Shown: positions 25,586-34,662, counted from the stretch's first letter. The stretch: DNA of 64,000 nt from Streptomyces sclerotialus (GCF_040907265.1 NZ_JBFOHP010000002.1:2628501-2692500), one strand, 5' to 3'. Translations and numbers: made by a program. The notes: generated by a model not told the origin, from the letters alone.

Positions 25586-27075
25586 CGGGGCCCGCGCGCC
25601 CCGCGCGCAAGGCGGCGCTGCCCTGGTACCGAGAGGTGACCCCGGCCCGCTGGAAGGCGTTCTTCGCCGCCTGGATCGGCTACGTCCTCGACGGCTTCGA
25701 CTTCGTACTGATCACCCTGGTGCTGACCGAGATCAGCGCCGAGTTCGAGCTCAGCACGGTGCAGGGCGCGAGCCTGATCTCCGGCGCCTTCATCACCCGC
25801 TGGCTCGGCGGCGCGGTCCTCGGCGCGCTCGGCGACCGCTTCGGCCGCAAGGCGTCGATGGTGGCGAGCATCCTGCTCTACTCCCTCGGCACCTTCGCGT
25901 GCGGTTTCGCCTGGGACTTCACCAGCCTGTTCGTGGCCCGGCTGCTGATCGGCATGGGCATGGCCGGCGAGTACAGCGCCAGCGCCACGTACGTGCTGGA
26001 GAGCTGGCCGTCCCGGGTACGCGGCCGGGCCAGCGGCTTCCTGATCTCCGGCTTCTCCCTGGGCTCGGTGCTGGCCGCCGAGTGCTACAAGTGGGTCGTG
26101 CCGTCCCTCGGCTGGCGCTGGATGTTCTACATCGGCCTGGCCCCGATCCTGATCGCGCTGTGGGTACGGCGGGCCCTGCCGGAGGCCGATGAGTGGAGCG
26201 CGACGGTCTCCGGACGGGAGACGAAGCCCAATCCCTTCCGGCCGCTGTTCGGCACACCGGTCCGCGCCACGGTCAACACCGTACTGACGGTCGTCGCGAC
26301 GCTCGCCCTCTTCGGCGTCTTCACCCCGGTGGGCGAGGGCGCGGTCCCGGTGCTCTCCGTCCTCGCGGCGCTCGCCCTGGGCGGGCTCGCGGTCCAGCTG
26401 GGCGGCCGCCGCGGCTGGCTGCTGTACCTCGCCCTGATCGTCACCGTCTTCGTCGCCTTCCTCTACACCTGGCCCATCCAGGCGCTGCTGCCGACGTACC
26501 TGAAGACCGAGCTGCACTACTCCCCCGGCGAGGTCACGAACGTGCTGTTCTTCGCCGGGTTCGGCACCATGGCGGGCTGCTGGCTGGCGGGGTTCGTCGG
26601 CGACTGGATCGGGGCGCAGAAGGCGTACGCGTTCACCCTGCTCGCCTCGCTCGTCTTCGTCTTCCCGGTCTTCGCCGCCCGCGACAGCCTGCTGGTCCTC
26701 GGCGTCCTGCTCTTCGTCCTCCAGGCGCTCAGCTTCGGCATCTCCGGCCTGCTGCCCCGGTACATCGGCGGGCACTTCCCGACCGAGAGCCGGGCCGCGA
26801 GCCTGGGCTTCACGTACAACGTGGGGGCGCTGGGCGGCGCGGTGGCGCCGGTCCTGGGCGCGAGCCTGGCCGAGGGCAGGTCGCTGGGCGGCTCGCTGGC
26901 CCTGCTCACCTTCGCCGGCACGGTCCTGGTGGTACTGCTCGTCGGCTTCGACGTACCGGCCCGGCTGAACCGCCTGCTCGACCCGGACGCCCCGCGCGAC
27001 CACCTGGCCGCCGAGGAGTCGGCGGTGGAGGGCGCGGGGCCGACGGGGCCGGCGCGCGTGCAGCAGGAGGCGTAG
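25582..27075 (+). CDS. nanT: Sialic acid:proton symporter NanT
   Basis: 497 residues from ATG 25582, overlapping the lyase stop as ATGA. It follows E. coli NanT closely as I remember that protein: an LPWYR motif before TM1, AAWIGYVLDGFDFVLITLVL in TM1, IGMGMAGEYSASATYV, RASGFLISGFS, the central FLYTWPIQALLPTYLKTEL and GFTYNVGALGGAVAPVLGA. About 14 helices including the extra central pair typical of the sialate:H+ symporter family. It imports free sialic acid across the membrane. Second gene of the operator-controlled lyase-nanT unit. Confidence 0.93.
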   Translation: MTGPARPARKAALPWYREVTPARWKAFFAAWIGYVLDGFDFVLITLVLTEISAEFELSTVQGASLISGAFITRWLGGAVLGALGDRFGRKASMVASILLYSLGTFACGFAWDFTSLFVARLLIGMGMAGEYSASATYVLESWPSRVRGRASGFLISGFSLGSVLAAECYKWVVPSLGWRWMFYIGLAPILIALWVRRALPEADEWSATVSGRETKPNPFRPLFGTPVRATVNTVLTVVATLALFGVFTPVGEGAVPVLSVLAALALGGLAVQLGGRRGWLLYLALIVTVFVAFLYTWPIQALLPTYLKTELHYSPGEVTNVLFFAGFGTMAGCWLAGFVGDWIGAQKAYAFTLLASLVFVFPVFAARDSLLVLGVLLFVLQALSFGISGLLPRYIGGHFPTESRAASLGFTYNVGALGGAVAPVLGASLAEGRSLGGSLALLTFAGTVLVVLLVGFDVPARLNRLLDPDAPRDHLAAEESAVEGAGPTGPARVQQEA

Positions 27076-27173
27076 GCGGCCCACGGGCACACGCCGAACG
27101 GCCATGCCCCGTACGGGTGGCGGCGTTCGACGTCGGCACACGCGGACCGCAGCGCGGGGCAGGATGCGGGGGC

Positions 27174-27800
27174 ATGGATGCCGTACGCGTCGCGCTGCTG
27201 CGCGAAGTCCTCGCCGGGACCGAGTGGATCCAGGCCACCCGCCGCTTCGCCGGGTCGCTGCGCGCTTCCGTCGCGCCGCACGGCGGCGGGCTGCTGCTGG
27301 TCGGCAGCGCGGAGTACGAGCCGTGGCACCTGGCGGCGCATCTGGACGACGAAGCCGCCTGGTCGGGGCTCCCCGAACTGTCCCCGACACTGGTGCGGCA
27401 CCGCGTCCCGCTGGGCGTCCCGGCACACCTGTCGGTGGGTCTCGGCAGGCTGGAGACGGCCCGGCGGGGCGAGACCCTGCTGGTCGTGGCGCCGGACGCG
27501 CCGGGACCCGGCCTGCTGGAGCGGGTACACGACGCGCGGCGCAACGGCGCGACGGTGCTGGCCCTGGACGCGGGCGACCGGGAGCTGGCGGGGCTCGCAC
27601 ACGACGCGCTGGCCGTCCCGGGGCCGGAAGCGCCGGGGCCGGACGTACCGGCCGACCTGGACCTGGACACCGTCCAGCACCTGGTCAGCGCGGCCGCCGG
27701 CGAGAACAGCCTGCCCGCGCCCCGCCGCCACCGCCGCTTCCGCGACCGCCTCTCCCGCCTCGCGGACCAGCTGACGGCACCCCCGCCGCCCCGTTGGTGA
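27174..27800 (+). CDS. Conserved hypothetical protein
   Basis: 208 residues from ATG 27174, with a GGGG-type binding site. Pattern: helix-strand alternation with SLRASVAPHGGGLLLVGSAEYEPWHLAAHLDDEA, LETARRGETLLVVAPDA and RNGATVLALDAGDRELAGLAHDALAVPG, followed by a basic C-terminal helix (RRHRRFRDRLSRLADQL). The alternation and the sequence ATVLAL resemble a Rossmann or SIS-like sugar-binding fold, but I do not recognise the family. No signal or membrane helix. It precedes the Rsm22-like gene with about 130 bases between. Confidence 0.7.
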   Translation: MDAVRVALLREVLAGTEWIQATRRFAGSLRASVAPHGGGLLLVGSAEYEPWHLAAHLDDEAAWSGLPELSPTLVRHRVPLGVPAHLSVGLGRLETARRGETLLVVAPDAPGPGLLERVHDARRNGATVLALDAGDRELAGLAHDALAVPGPEAPGPDVPADLDLDTVQHLVSAAAGENSLPAPRRHRRFRDRLSRLADQLTAPPPPRW

Positions 27801-27928
27801 CGCCGACCGGAGGCCCGCCACCGGCACCCACCACCGACCGGCGCACTCCCCCCACGGCGCCCGGCGACGAGCTCGGGCCCCCGGCATCCGCCCCAGAGGC
27901 CCGACATCCGCCCCGTAGAATCGGCGGA

Positions 27929-28885
27929 ATGCACGAAGAACTCCGCGGCGCCCTGGCCGGGCTCCTCGACGGCCTGCCTGCGAAGCAGGCATCGGCGGCG
28001 GTCGAGCGGCTGATCGCCAATTACCGGGGCCGGACGCCGACCGACGCGCCGGTGCTCAGGGACCGTGCGGACGTGGCCGCGTACGCCGCGTACCGGATGC
28101 CCGCGACGTTCGAGGCCGTACGGTCCGCGCTGGCGGCGTTCGAGGAGCGGGTGCCCGGCTGGGCGCCCGGCTCGCACCTCGACATCGGCGGCGGTACGGG
28201 CGCGGCGGCCTGGGCGGCGGCCGACGTCTGGCCGGAGCTGCGGACGACCGTGCTGGACTGGGCGGAGCCGGCCCTCGCGCTCGGCCGGGAGCTGGCCGCC
28301 GGCACGCTCCCCGACACCCGCTGGCAGCGCCAGGTGATCGGTGAGGGGCTGACCGTCCCCGAGGACACCGGCCTGGTCACCGTGTCGTACGTGCTCGGCG
28401 AGCTGACCGGCGCCGACCGGGAGGCGGTCGTCGCGGCGGCGGCCCGGGCGCGTACGGCCGTACTGATCGAGCCGGGCACCCCGGACGGGTACGCGCGCAT
28501 CCGCGTGGCCCGCGAGCAGCTGGTGGCGACGGGGATGCGGGTCGTCGCACCGTGCCCGCACAGCGCGGCCTGCCCGATCGTCCCGGGCGAGGACTGGTGC
28601 CACTTCTCGGCCCGGGTGAACCGCTCGTCGCTGCACCGTCAGGTGAAGGGCGGTTCGCTGCCGTACGAGGACGAGAAGTTCGCGTACGTCGCGGCGACCC
28701 GCGTCGAGGCGCGCCCGGTGGCCGCCCGGATCGTACGCAAGCCGCAGCTGCGCAAGGGGCAGGTACTGCTCGACGTGTGCACCGAGGACGGTCTGGCGCG
28801 GCGTACGGTCACCAAGCGGCAGGGGGCCGTGTACCGCGCGGCGCGCGACGCCGCGTGGGGCGGCACCGTGCCGGGCGGGGAGTAG
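27929..28885 (+). CDS. Rsm22-like small-ribosomal-subunit methyltransferase
   Basis: 318 residues from ATG 27929. SAM-dependent methyltransferase core with HLDIGGGTGAAAWAAADVWP (SAM loop) and SYVLGELTGADRE. A Cys/His cluster reads CPHSAACPI ... DWCHFSARVNRSS, the iron-sulfur-type Cys motif of the Rsm22/METTL17 family. It is followed by KGGSLPYEDEKFAYVA and a C-terminal strand region (RIVRKPQLRKGQVLLDVC). Likely acts on the ribosomal small subunit or its assembly. A TetR gene starts four bases after the stop. Confidence 0.85.
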   Translation: MHEELRGALAGLLDGLPAKQASAAVERLIANYRGRTPTDAPVLRDRADVAAYAAYRMPATFEAVRSALAAFEERVPGWAPGSHLDIGGGTGAAAWAAADVWPELRTTVLDWAEPALALGRELAAGTLPDTRWQRQVIGEGLTVPEDTGLVTVSYVLGELTGADREAVVAAAARARTAVLIEPGTPDGYARIRVAREQLVATGMRVVAPCPHSAACPIVPGEDWCHFSARVNRSSLHRQVKGGSLPYEDEKFAYVAATRVEARPVAARIVRKPQLRKGQVLLDVCTEDGLARRTVTKRQGAVYRAARDAAWGGTVPGGE

Positions 28886-28888
28886 GCC

Positions 28889-29491
28889 GTGGCGAAGAGA
28901 GCTCCGGACGCCGCGCGCCGCAGCGAGCGCTCGCGGCAGGCCATCTTCGACGCCGCCCTTTCGCTGGTCGGTGAGGTCGGGTACCAGCGGCTCACGATCG
29001 AGGGGATCGCCGCCCGGGCGGGCGTCGGCAAGCAGACGATCTACCGGTGGTGGCCGTCCAAGGCCGACGTGCTGCTGGACGCCTTCACCGCGGACGCGGA
29101 CGTCGAGGGGTACGCGGCGGGGCTGCCGGACACCGGGGACCTCGCGGCGGACCTGAAGGCCGTGCTGCGGGCCACGGTGGACGAGTTCCGGGACCCGGCC
29201 TTCCAGGCGCCGTACCGCGCGCTGGCAGCCGCCGGCGCGGCCGACGCCCAGCTCTCGGCGCGCTTCGTCGAGCGGCTGCTGGAGCCGGGCGTGCGGGTGT
29301 ACGTCGAGCGGCTGCGGGCGGCCCAGGAGGCCGGGGAGATCGCGGCCTGGGTGGACCTGCGGATCGCGGCGGAGCTGGTGCTGAGTCCTTTCTCACAGCG
29401 CTGGCTGATGCGGACCGGCGAACTGACGTACGCGTTCACCGACAGCCTTGTCGATACGGCGCTCGCAGGCTTCCGTCCGCGCCCCTCTTGA
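28889..29491 (+). CDS. TetR-family regulator
   Basis: 200 residues from GTG 28889, three bases after the preceding stop and so probably co-transcribed with the Rsm22-like gene. Helix-turn-helix: YQRLTIEGIAARAGVGKQTIYRWWPSKADVLLDAF. The C-terminal part (TetR_C type: LRATVDEFRDPAFQAPYRALAAAG ... LRAAQEAGEIAAWVDLRIAAELVLSPFSQRWL) forms the ligand pocket and dimer helices. No obvious palindromic operator is seen directly upstream; the target is unknown. Confidence 0.88.
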   Translation: MAKRAPDAARRSERSRQAIFDAALSLVGEVGYQRLTIEGIAARAGVGKQTIYRWWPSKADVLLDAFTADADVEGYAAGLPDTGDLAADLKAVLRATVDEFRDPAFQAPYRALAAAGAADAQLSARFVERLLEPGVRVYVERLRAAQEAGEIAAWVDLRIAAELVLSPFSQRWLMRTGELTYAFTDSLVDTALAGFRPRPS

Positions 29492-29610
29492 GCGCCGGGT
29501 GCGCCCCCTTTACAACGCGTCCCGTACACCCCGAATCTCCGCTCCGGTCACCCTAGGAGGAGGATGGTGGCAGCATTGATCCCAGACCACCGCTCGAAGT
29601 GAGGGGATAG

Positions 29611-30357
29611 ATGGAACGCAAGAGCAGGTTCTCCCAGTGGCTGCGCCGGCCGAGGAGCGGTTCGGACGGCGTCGATACGGACACGGGATCATCCGCGGCC
29701 GGACGCGGCCGCGAGGACCTGCTGCTGGCAGCGGCCGACGCGGGTTTCCCGCTGGCCCCGGCGGCGCACCCCTCCGGCTACGGCTGTTCCTGTGAGCGCA
29801 TCGGCTGTCCCACCCCGGGCCGTCATCCGATCTCCTTCGGCTGGCAGACCGTCGCCAGCACGGACCGCGAGAAGGTCCAGCAGTGGCTGCGCAAACACCC
29901 GCAGGCCAATTTCGTCACCGCCACCGGCATCGCCCACGACGTGCTGGACGTGCCCCTGGACGCCGGGCGCGCCGCGCTGGAGCGGCTGGAGGCCGAGGGC
30001 GTCGAGGTCGGCCCGGTCGCGCTGAGCGGTGCCGGGTACGGCCAGGGCCGGATGCTGTTCTTCACCGCCACCCGCGGCACCCCGGACGACGAGGACGAGT
30101 GGTGGCCCTGCGAGCTGGACTGCCATCCCGAGACGATGGACGAGCATCCGGGCCTGCGCTGGCACTGCCGTGGGAGCTACGTCCTGCTGCCGCCCTCCCG
30201 GCTCGGCGGTGACCAGCCGCCGGTGTCCTGGCTGCGCGGCCCGGAGCGCCCGCTGCCGGACCCGCTGTCCCTCCTGGAGACGCTGACCGACGCCTGCGCC
30301 GCGCACGCGGGCGACGAGGACGCGCACGAGTCGGCGGCCTGGCCGATCGGCCGCTGA
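29611..30357 (+). CDS. Bifunctional DNA primase/polymerase (prim-pol) N-terminal-domain protein
   Basis: 248 residues from ATG 29611, preceded by AGGGG. An N-terminal basic stretch, then GYGCSCERIGCPTPGRHPISFGWQTVAS with a Cys cluster, TDREKVQQWLRKHPQANFV and DVLDVPLDAG, which carry the Asp pair of the archaeo-eukaryotic primase/prim-pol active site. There is no helicase or C-terminal domain, so it is a free-standing domain. Such genes are common and chromosomal in Streptomyces; a plasmid or phage origin cannot be excluded. Its biochemical role is unproven. Confidence 0.82.
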   Translation: MERKSRFSQWLRRPRSGSDGVDTDTGSSAAGRGREDLLLAAADAGFPLAPAAHPSGYGCSCERIGCPTPGRHPISFGWQTVASTDREKVQQWLRKHPQANFVTATGIAHDVLDVPLDAGRAALERLEAEGVEVGPVALSGAGYGQGRMLFFTATRGTPDDEDEWWPCELDCHPETMDEHPGLRWHCRGSYVLLPPSRLGGDQPPVSWLRGPERPLPDPLSLLETLTDACAAHAGDEDAHESAAWPIGR

Positions 30358-30385
30358 GCCCCGTCCGCCTCCCGCCTGCCGGCCG

Positions 30386-31237
30386 CTATACGGCCTTGGC
30401 GCCGTCCACGGCCGCCGGGGTGGCTCGCTTCCGGTCGGCCCTGCCGGGGGCGAGGAAGAGGAGCAGCGTGGGGATCAGGTAGAGGGCCCAGACGACCACC
30501 TGGACGACGGTGGGGTCGGGCTGGAAGTTGAAGACGCCCTTCAGCAGCGTGCCGTACCAGCTGTCGGCGGGGATCTGCTCGCTGATGTCGAACGCCTTGT
30601 GCGCCAGGCCGGGGACGAAGCGCGCCTCCTGGAGGTCGTGGAAGCCGTACGCGAGGACACCGGCGGCGACCACGACGAGCATGCCGCCGGTCCAGGTGAA
30701 GAACCTCGCCAGGTTGATCTTGAGTGCGCCGCGGTAGAAGAGCCAGCCGAGCAGAACGGCGGTGAGCAGGCCGAGTACGACGCCGATGAGCGGCTTGGGC
30801 GTACCGTCCGAACTGGCCTGGACCGCGGCCCAGACGAACAGCGCGGTCTCCAGCCCCTCGCGGCCCACCGCGAGGAAGGCGGTGAGGACCAGGGCCGTGG
30901 TGCCCATGGCGAGCGCCGCGTCCAGCTTGCCGTGCAGTTCGGCCTTCAGGTGCCGCGCGGTGCGCCGCATCCAGAAGACCATCCAGGTCACCAGGCCCAC
31001 CGCGAGGATCGACAGGGAGCCGCCGAGCGCCTCCTGCGCCTCGAACGTCAGCGTCTGCGAGCCGAACTGGAGCGCGCAGCCGAAGCCGAGCGCCAGGAGT
31101 ACCGCGACCGCGATGCCCAGCCAGATGGGCTTCAGCGCCTCACGGCGGTCGGTCTTCACCAGGTACGCGACGAGGATGCAGACGACCAGACTGGCCTCCA
31201 GGCCCTCGCGCAGGCCGATCAGATAGTTACCGAACAC
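30386..31237 (-). CDS. efeU: FTR1-family iron permease (EfeU)
   Basis: 283 residues, seven hydrophobic helices, with the two iron-transport REGLE motifs (LIGLREGLEASLV near the N terminus and AVGREGLETALFVW in the middle). Third gene of the efeO-efeB-efeU unit: EfeO gathers iron, EfeB oxidises and releases it, EfeU carries it across the membrane. The gaps to efeB are under 40 bases. The group is preceded by an iron box. Confidence 0.93.
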   Translation of the reverse strand: MFGNYLIGLREGLEASLVVCILVAYLVKTDRREALKPIWLGIAVAVLLALGFGCALQFGSQTLTFEAQEALGGSLSILAVGLVTWMVFWMRRTARHLKAELHGKLDAALAMGTTALVLTAFLAVGREGLETALFVWAAVQASSDGTPKPLIGVVLGLLTAVLLGWLFYRGALKINLARFFTWTGGMLVVVAAGVLAYGFHDLQEARFVPGLAHKAFDISEQIPADSWYGTLLKGVFNFQPDPTVVQVVVWALYLIPTLLLFLAPGRADRKRATPAAVDGAKAV

Positions 31238-31265
31238 GTCGGTTCCCTCTCGTGTGCATCGGGTG

Positions 31266-32567
31266 TCAGGCGAAGAGCGTCCGGCCCCACCAGTCGTCCT
31301 CGCCGCGGACGCCCGGCGGGACGGCGAACAGCGCCGAACCCACGTGCTGGATGTATTCGTTGAGTGCGTCGCTGCGCGCGAGGCTGCGCTGCAGGGGCAC
31401 GAAGCCGTCCCGTACGTCCCGCTGGTAGGCGAGGAAGAACAGCCCCGCGTCCAGCCGCCCCAGGCCGTCCGTGCCGTCGGTGAAGGAGTAGCCGCGGCGC
31501 AGGATGCGGACGCCGTTGTTGGAGTCGGGGTGGGCGAGCCGTACGTGCGCGGTGGGCAGCATCGACTTCAGGTGCGGCGCGTCGAACTCGCGCTGCTTCC
31601 CGACCGGGGCGCCTTCGCCCTTGTCGCGGCCGAAGATGTCCTCCTGCTCCTTGAGCGAGGTACGGTCCCAGGTCTCGATGTGCATCCGGATGCGGCGCGC
31701 GACGAGGTAGGAGCCGCCGGCCATCCAGGCCCCGGCGCCCTTGTCGTCGTTCTTCCCCACCCATACGTGCGTGTCGAGCGCGGCGGTGTCCGTCCCGGCG
31801 ATGTTCCGGGTGCCGTCCTTGAAGCCGAACATGTTGCGCGGGGTGTGCGCGTCCGGCGTCGTGGAGGAGGTCTTGCCGAAGCCCAGCTGGGACCAGCGCA
31901 CCGCGACCTTGCCGAAGCCGATACGGGCGAGGTTGCGGATGGCGTGCACCGCCACCTGCGGATCGTCGGCGCAGGCCTGGACACACAGGTCGCCGCCGCT
32001 GCGGGCCGCTTCGAGGTTGTCACCGGGGAACTTCGGCAGGTCGACGAGGGCTGCGGGGCGCTTGTCCTTGATCCCGAAACGGTCCTCGCCCTTCTTCTCG
32101 AAGAGCGTGGGCCCGATGCCGAAGGTGAGGGTGAGCCGGGAGGGCTTGAGGTCCAGCGCCTCGCCGGTGTCGTCGGGCGGCGCCTCGGCGGGCCCGCCGA
32201 CCGCGCCCTCCCCCACTGGGCGGCCCGCCGTCATCCGCGCCGCGGCGGCCGTCCACTCCTTGAGGAGGGCGATCAGCTCTGCGCGGTCGTCGGTGGTGAC
32301 GTCGAACGCGGCGAAGTGCAGGCGGTCCTGGACGGCGGTGGCGATGCCGGCCTGGTGGGGGCCGTGGAAGGGGACGGCGCTCTCGGCGGCGGGCGCCGGG
32401 TCGTCGCCGGTGTTCAGCACCGCCGCGGTGCCGCCGGCCGCGACGGCGCCGAGCGCGAGCCCGGCGCCGCCCCAGCCGAGCAGCGCACGGCGGGACGGGG
32501 TGCGCGCGTTCTCGTCCCGGGCGCCCGCCGTGCTGCGGGCGATCTCCTCGGATTCCGGTGCTGCCAT
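31266..32567 (-). CDS. efeB: EfeB-type dye-decolorizing (Dyp) heme peroxidase
   Basis: 433 residues. A twin-arginine signal (SRRALLGWGGAGLALGAVAAGG) marks Tat export of a folded heme protein. Dyp features: the conserved GFKDGTRNI stretch containing the GxxDG motif with the catalytic Asp, and a proximal His region. It oxidises ferrous iron or extracts iron from heme at the cell surface within the EfeUOB system. It begins ten bases downstream of efeO. Confidence 0.92.
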   Translation of the reverse strand: MAAPESEEIARSTAGARDENARTPSRRALLGWGGAGLALGAVAAGGTAAVLNTGDDPAPAAESAVPFHGPHQAGIATAVQDRLHFAAFDVTTDDRAELIALLKEWTAAAARMTAGRPVGEGAVGGPAEAPPDDTGEALDLKPSRLTLTFGIGPTLFEKKGEDRFGIKDKRPAALVDLPKFPGDNLEAARSGGDLCVQACADDPQVAVHAIRNLARIGFGKVAVRWSQLGFGKTSSTTPDAHTPRNMFGFKDGTRNIAGTDTAALDTHVWVGKNDDKGAGAWMAGGSYLVARRIRMHIETWDRTSLKEQEDIFGRDKGEGAPVGKQREFDAPHLKSMLPTAHVRLAHPDSNNGVRILRRGYSFTDGTDGLGRLDAGLFFLAYQRDVRDGFVPLQRSLARSDALNEYIQHVGSALFAVPPGVRGEDDWWGRTLFA

Positions 32568-32576
32568 GGGCTTCTC

Positions 32577-33713
32577 CTACTCGGCCACGGCGGCGGCGAG
32601 CTTGGACAGGGGTTCGGCCAGCGCGCTCACGCCGTCGGACAGGTCCTTGCGGTCGCCCTTGGAGACGGTGTCGTACGCGACGAAGCCGTCCCCCTCGCGG
32701 TACTCGTCCAGTTGCTTCCCGATCGCCTCGAACTGCTTGTCCAGCTCCTTGACCAGCGCCGGGTCGTTCTTCTTCGCGACCGGCTTCAGCAGCTCGTACG
32801 CCTTCTCCGCGCCCTCGACGTTGGCCTGGAAGTCGACCAGGTCGGTGTGGCTGTAGCGCTCCTCCTCACCGGTGACCTTGCCGGTGTAGACCTCGTCCAG
32901 CAGTTCCTTGGCGCCGTTGGCCATGCTGGTGGGGGTGATCTCGGCCTTGCCGACCCGCTGCTGCCAGTCCTCGAGGTCCTTGATCAGCTGGTCGGCGAGC
33001 TTCTTGTCGTCCGCGGAGATCTTCTTCTGCTGCCACAGGGACTGTTCCAGCTTGTGCCAGCCGGTCCACTTCTGGCCGTCCTCCAGGCCGTCCGCGCGGA
33101 CGTCGACCTTGGGGTCGATGTCACCGAAGGACTCCGCGACCGGCTCGGTGCGCTCCCAGCCGATGCGGGACGGCGCGTACGCCTTCTTCGCGGCTTCCAG
33201 GTCGCCGCTCTTCACGGCCCCGGCGAACTCCTCCGCCTTGGGCAGCGTCTCGTCGGCCTGCCGCTGCACGTACTTGCGGTACTCGGCCACCGCCGCGTCC
33301 AGCTTCGGGTCCCGCTTCGCCGGGGCACCCTTGCCGGTCACGGTGACCTTCTGCCGGATGCCGTCGCCCTTCATGCCGGGCTTGCAGGCGATCTCGTACG
33401 CACCTGCCTTCACCTCGGCGGTGATGGCGGCCTTGGTGCCGGGGCCGATGTTCTCCCGCTCGGTGACGATGCGGTCGCCGGGCGCGTAGACGTAGACCTC
33501 GGTGACCTTGCTGCCCTTGTTCTCGACGGCGAGCCGCACGTGCCCGGCCGGGAACTCCTTCCTCGACACCTCGCACGCGTCGTCGGACGCCGTCACCTGC
33601 ACGGCACCGGCTTTCCCGGTTCCTGCGACCTCGCTCTTCGCGGCGCAGCCGGCTGCGGTGAGGGCGGCGGCCACGGTGATCGCGGCGGCGGTGGCGGAGC
33701 GGAGGGCTCGCAT
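32577..33713 (-). CDS. efeO: EfeO iron-binding lipoprotein (cupredoxin plus M75 domain)
   Basis: 378 residues. ATG 33713 gives a lipoprotein signal (MRALRSATAAAITVAAALTAAGC); the upstream in-frame codon at 33782 would place a non-hydrophobic lead before it. An N-terminal cupredoxin domain (to about 120) is followed by the helical M75 domain with the metal-binding HxxE-type motif GWHKLEQSLW. It binds ferric/ferrous iron and passes it to the EfeU permease. First gene of the unit, behind an iron box. Confidence 0.93.
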   Translation of the reverse strand: MRALRSATAAAITVAAALTAAGCAAKSEVAGTGKAGAVQVTASDDACEVSRKEFPAGHVRLAVENKGSKVTEVYVYAPGDRIVTERENIGPGTKAAITAEVKAGAYEIACKPGMKGDGIRQKVTVTGKGAPAKRDPKLDAAVAEYRKYVQRQADETLPKAEEFAGAVKSGDLEAAKKAYAPSRIGWERTEPVAESFGDIDPKVDVRADGLEDGQKWTGWHKLEQSLWQQKKISADDKKLADQLIKDLEDWQQRVGKAEITPTSMANGAKELLDEVYTGKVTGEEERYSHTDLVDFQANVEGAEKAYELLKPVAKKNDPALVKELDKQFEAIGKQLDEYREGDGFVAYDTVSKGDRKDLSDGVSALAEPLSKLAAAVAE

Positions 33714-33797
33714 ACGGGCTCCAGGCAGGGTCGGGCGGCGCTCGGGCAAGGGGGACGGGCCCGGCGCGCGTCGGTCATCCACTAAGGCGCGCCTAAC

Positions 33798-33816
33798 TTA
33801 TCTGAGCCTTACCTGA
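33798..33816 (-). promoter_or_regulatory. DmdR/IdeR iron box upstream of efeO
   Basis: On the minus strand the 19-mer starting TCAGGTAAGGCTCAG matches the actinobacterial iron-box consensus (TTAGGTTAGGCTCACCTAA, recalled) at 15 of 19 positions. It lies 85 bases upstream of efeO. A second AGGCGCGCCT palindrome at 33785-33794 lies nearer the gene and could be part of the same regulator's site. Repression under iron-replete conditions is expected. Confidence 0.6.
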
Positions 33817-33961
33817 ACGCAACCCGGCTGTCCAGTGATCCCCCTCTCACGGACAACGAGGCCGTAACGGACACCCCAGGCACGGGCAATGACCCGGCAA
33901 TGCGCAGGTCAAGGTAAGGGCCGGTACCGCCGATGATCTCGGACGCCTCTTGAATGGACCC

Positions 33962-34639
33962 ATGACGGAACTTCATGTGGTGCGGGTGTTCTGCGGTCCG
34001 GACGGCGGGGGCGGAAATCCGCTGGGGGTGGTGCGGGACGGCGCGGCGGTCCGGGACACGGACGCGCGGCAGGCGCTCGCGAAGGAGCTGGGGTTCAGCG
34101 AGACGGTGTTCGTCGACGACGCGGGGCGCGGGGCGGTCGACATCCGCACGCCCACGCTGCGGCTGCCGTTCGCCGGCCACCCGCTGGTCGGCACGGCCTG
34201 GCTGCTGCGGGAACTGGGCGAGCCCGTCGGCGTACTGCGGCCGCCGGCCGGGGAGGTGGCGGTGCGGCACGACGGGGAGTTCACGTGGGTGCGGGGCCGC
34301 GCGGAGTGGGCGACGGGCCGCACTCCGCGGCAGTACGCCTCGGCCGCCGAGGTGGACGCGCTGCCCGCGCCGCCCCCGGGCGAGGGGTGGCTGTACGCGT
34401 GGGCCTGGGCCGATGAGGCGGCGGGGCGAGTGCGGGCGCGGGGCTTCCCGCGCCGGGGCGACGGCATCGCGGAGGACGAGGCGACCGGCGCCGCGGCCCT
34501 CCAGCTCACGCACGAGCTGGGCCGCGCCCTGGACGTACGCCAGGGCCGCGGCTCACAGATCCTCGCGCGACCGCGGCCCGGCGGGGAACTCGGCCTCGGG
34601 GGCCGGGTGACGCTCAGCGAGGTACGGCGGCTCGGCTAG
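33962..34639 (+). CDS. PhzF-family isomerase/epimerase-like protein, short version
   Basis: 225 residues from ATG 33962; a codon four residues earlier is possible. The diaminopimelate-epimerase-like fold is shown by FCGPDGGGGNPLGVV, the catalytic-glutamate region GFSETVFVDD, PFAGHPLVGTA and a C-terminal EDEATGAAALQL. About 60 residues shorter than typical PhzF proteins. The central hinge is reduced, so activity as a phenazine-type isomerase is doubtful. No phenazine genes are nearby. Divergent from efeO; it shares the intergenic region with the iron box. Confidence 0.8.
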   Translation: MTELHVVRVFCGPDGGGGNPLGVVRDGAAVRDTDARQALAKELGFSETVFVDDAGRGAVDIRTPTLRLPFAGHPLVGTAWLLRELGEPVGVLRPPAGEVAVRHDGEFTWVRGRAEWATGRTPRQYASAAEVDALPAPPPGEGWLYAWAWADEAAGRVRARGFPRRGDGIAEDEATGAAALQLTHELGRALDVRQGRGSQILARPRPGGELGLGGRVTLSEVRRLG

Positions 34640-34662
34640 GACCGCCGTACGGAACCGGGACC

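Noticed and set aside
24652..27075. One long frame joining the lyase region to nanT
   Set aside because: Only the part from 25582 resembles NanT; the upstream part is an Arg-rich out-of-frame reading of the lyase gene.
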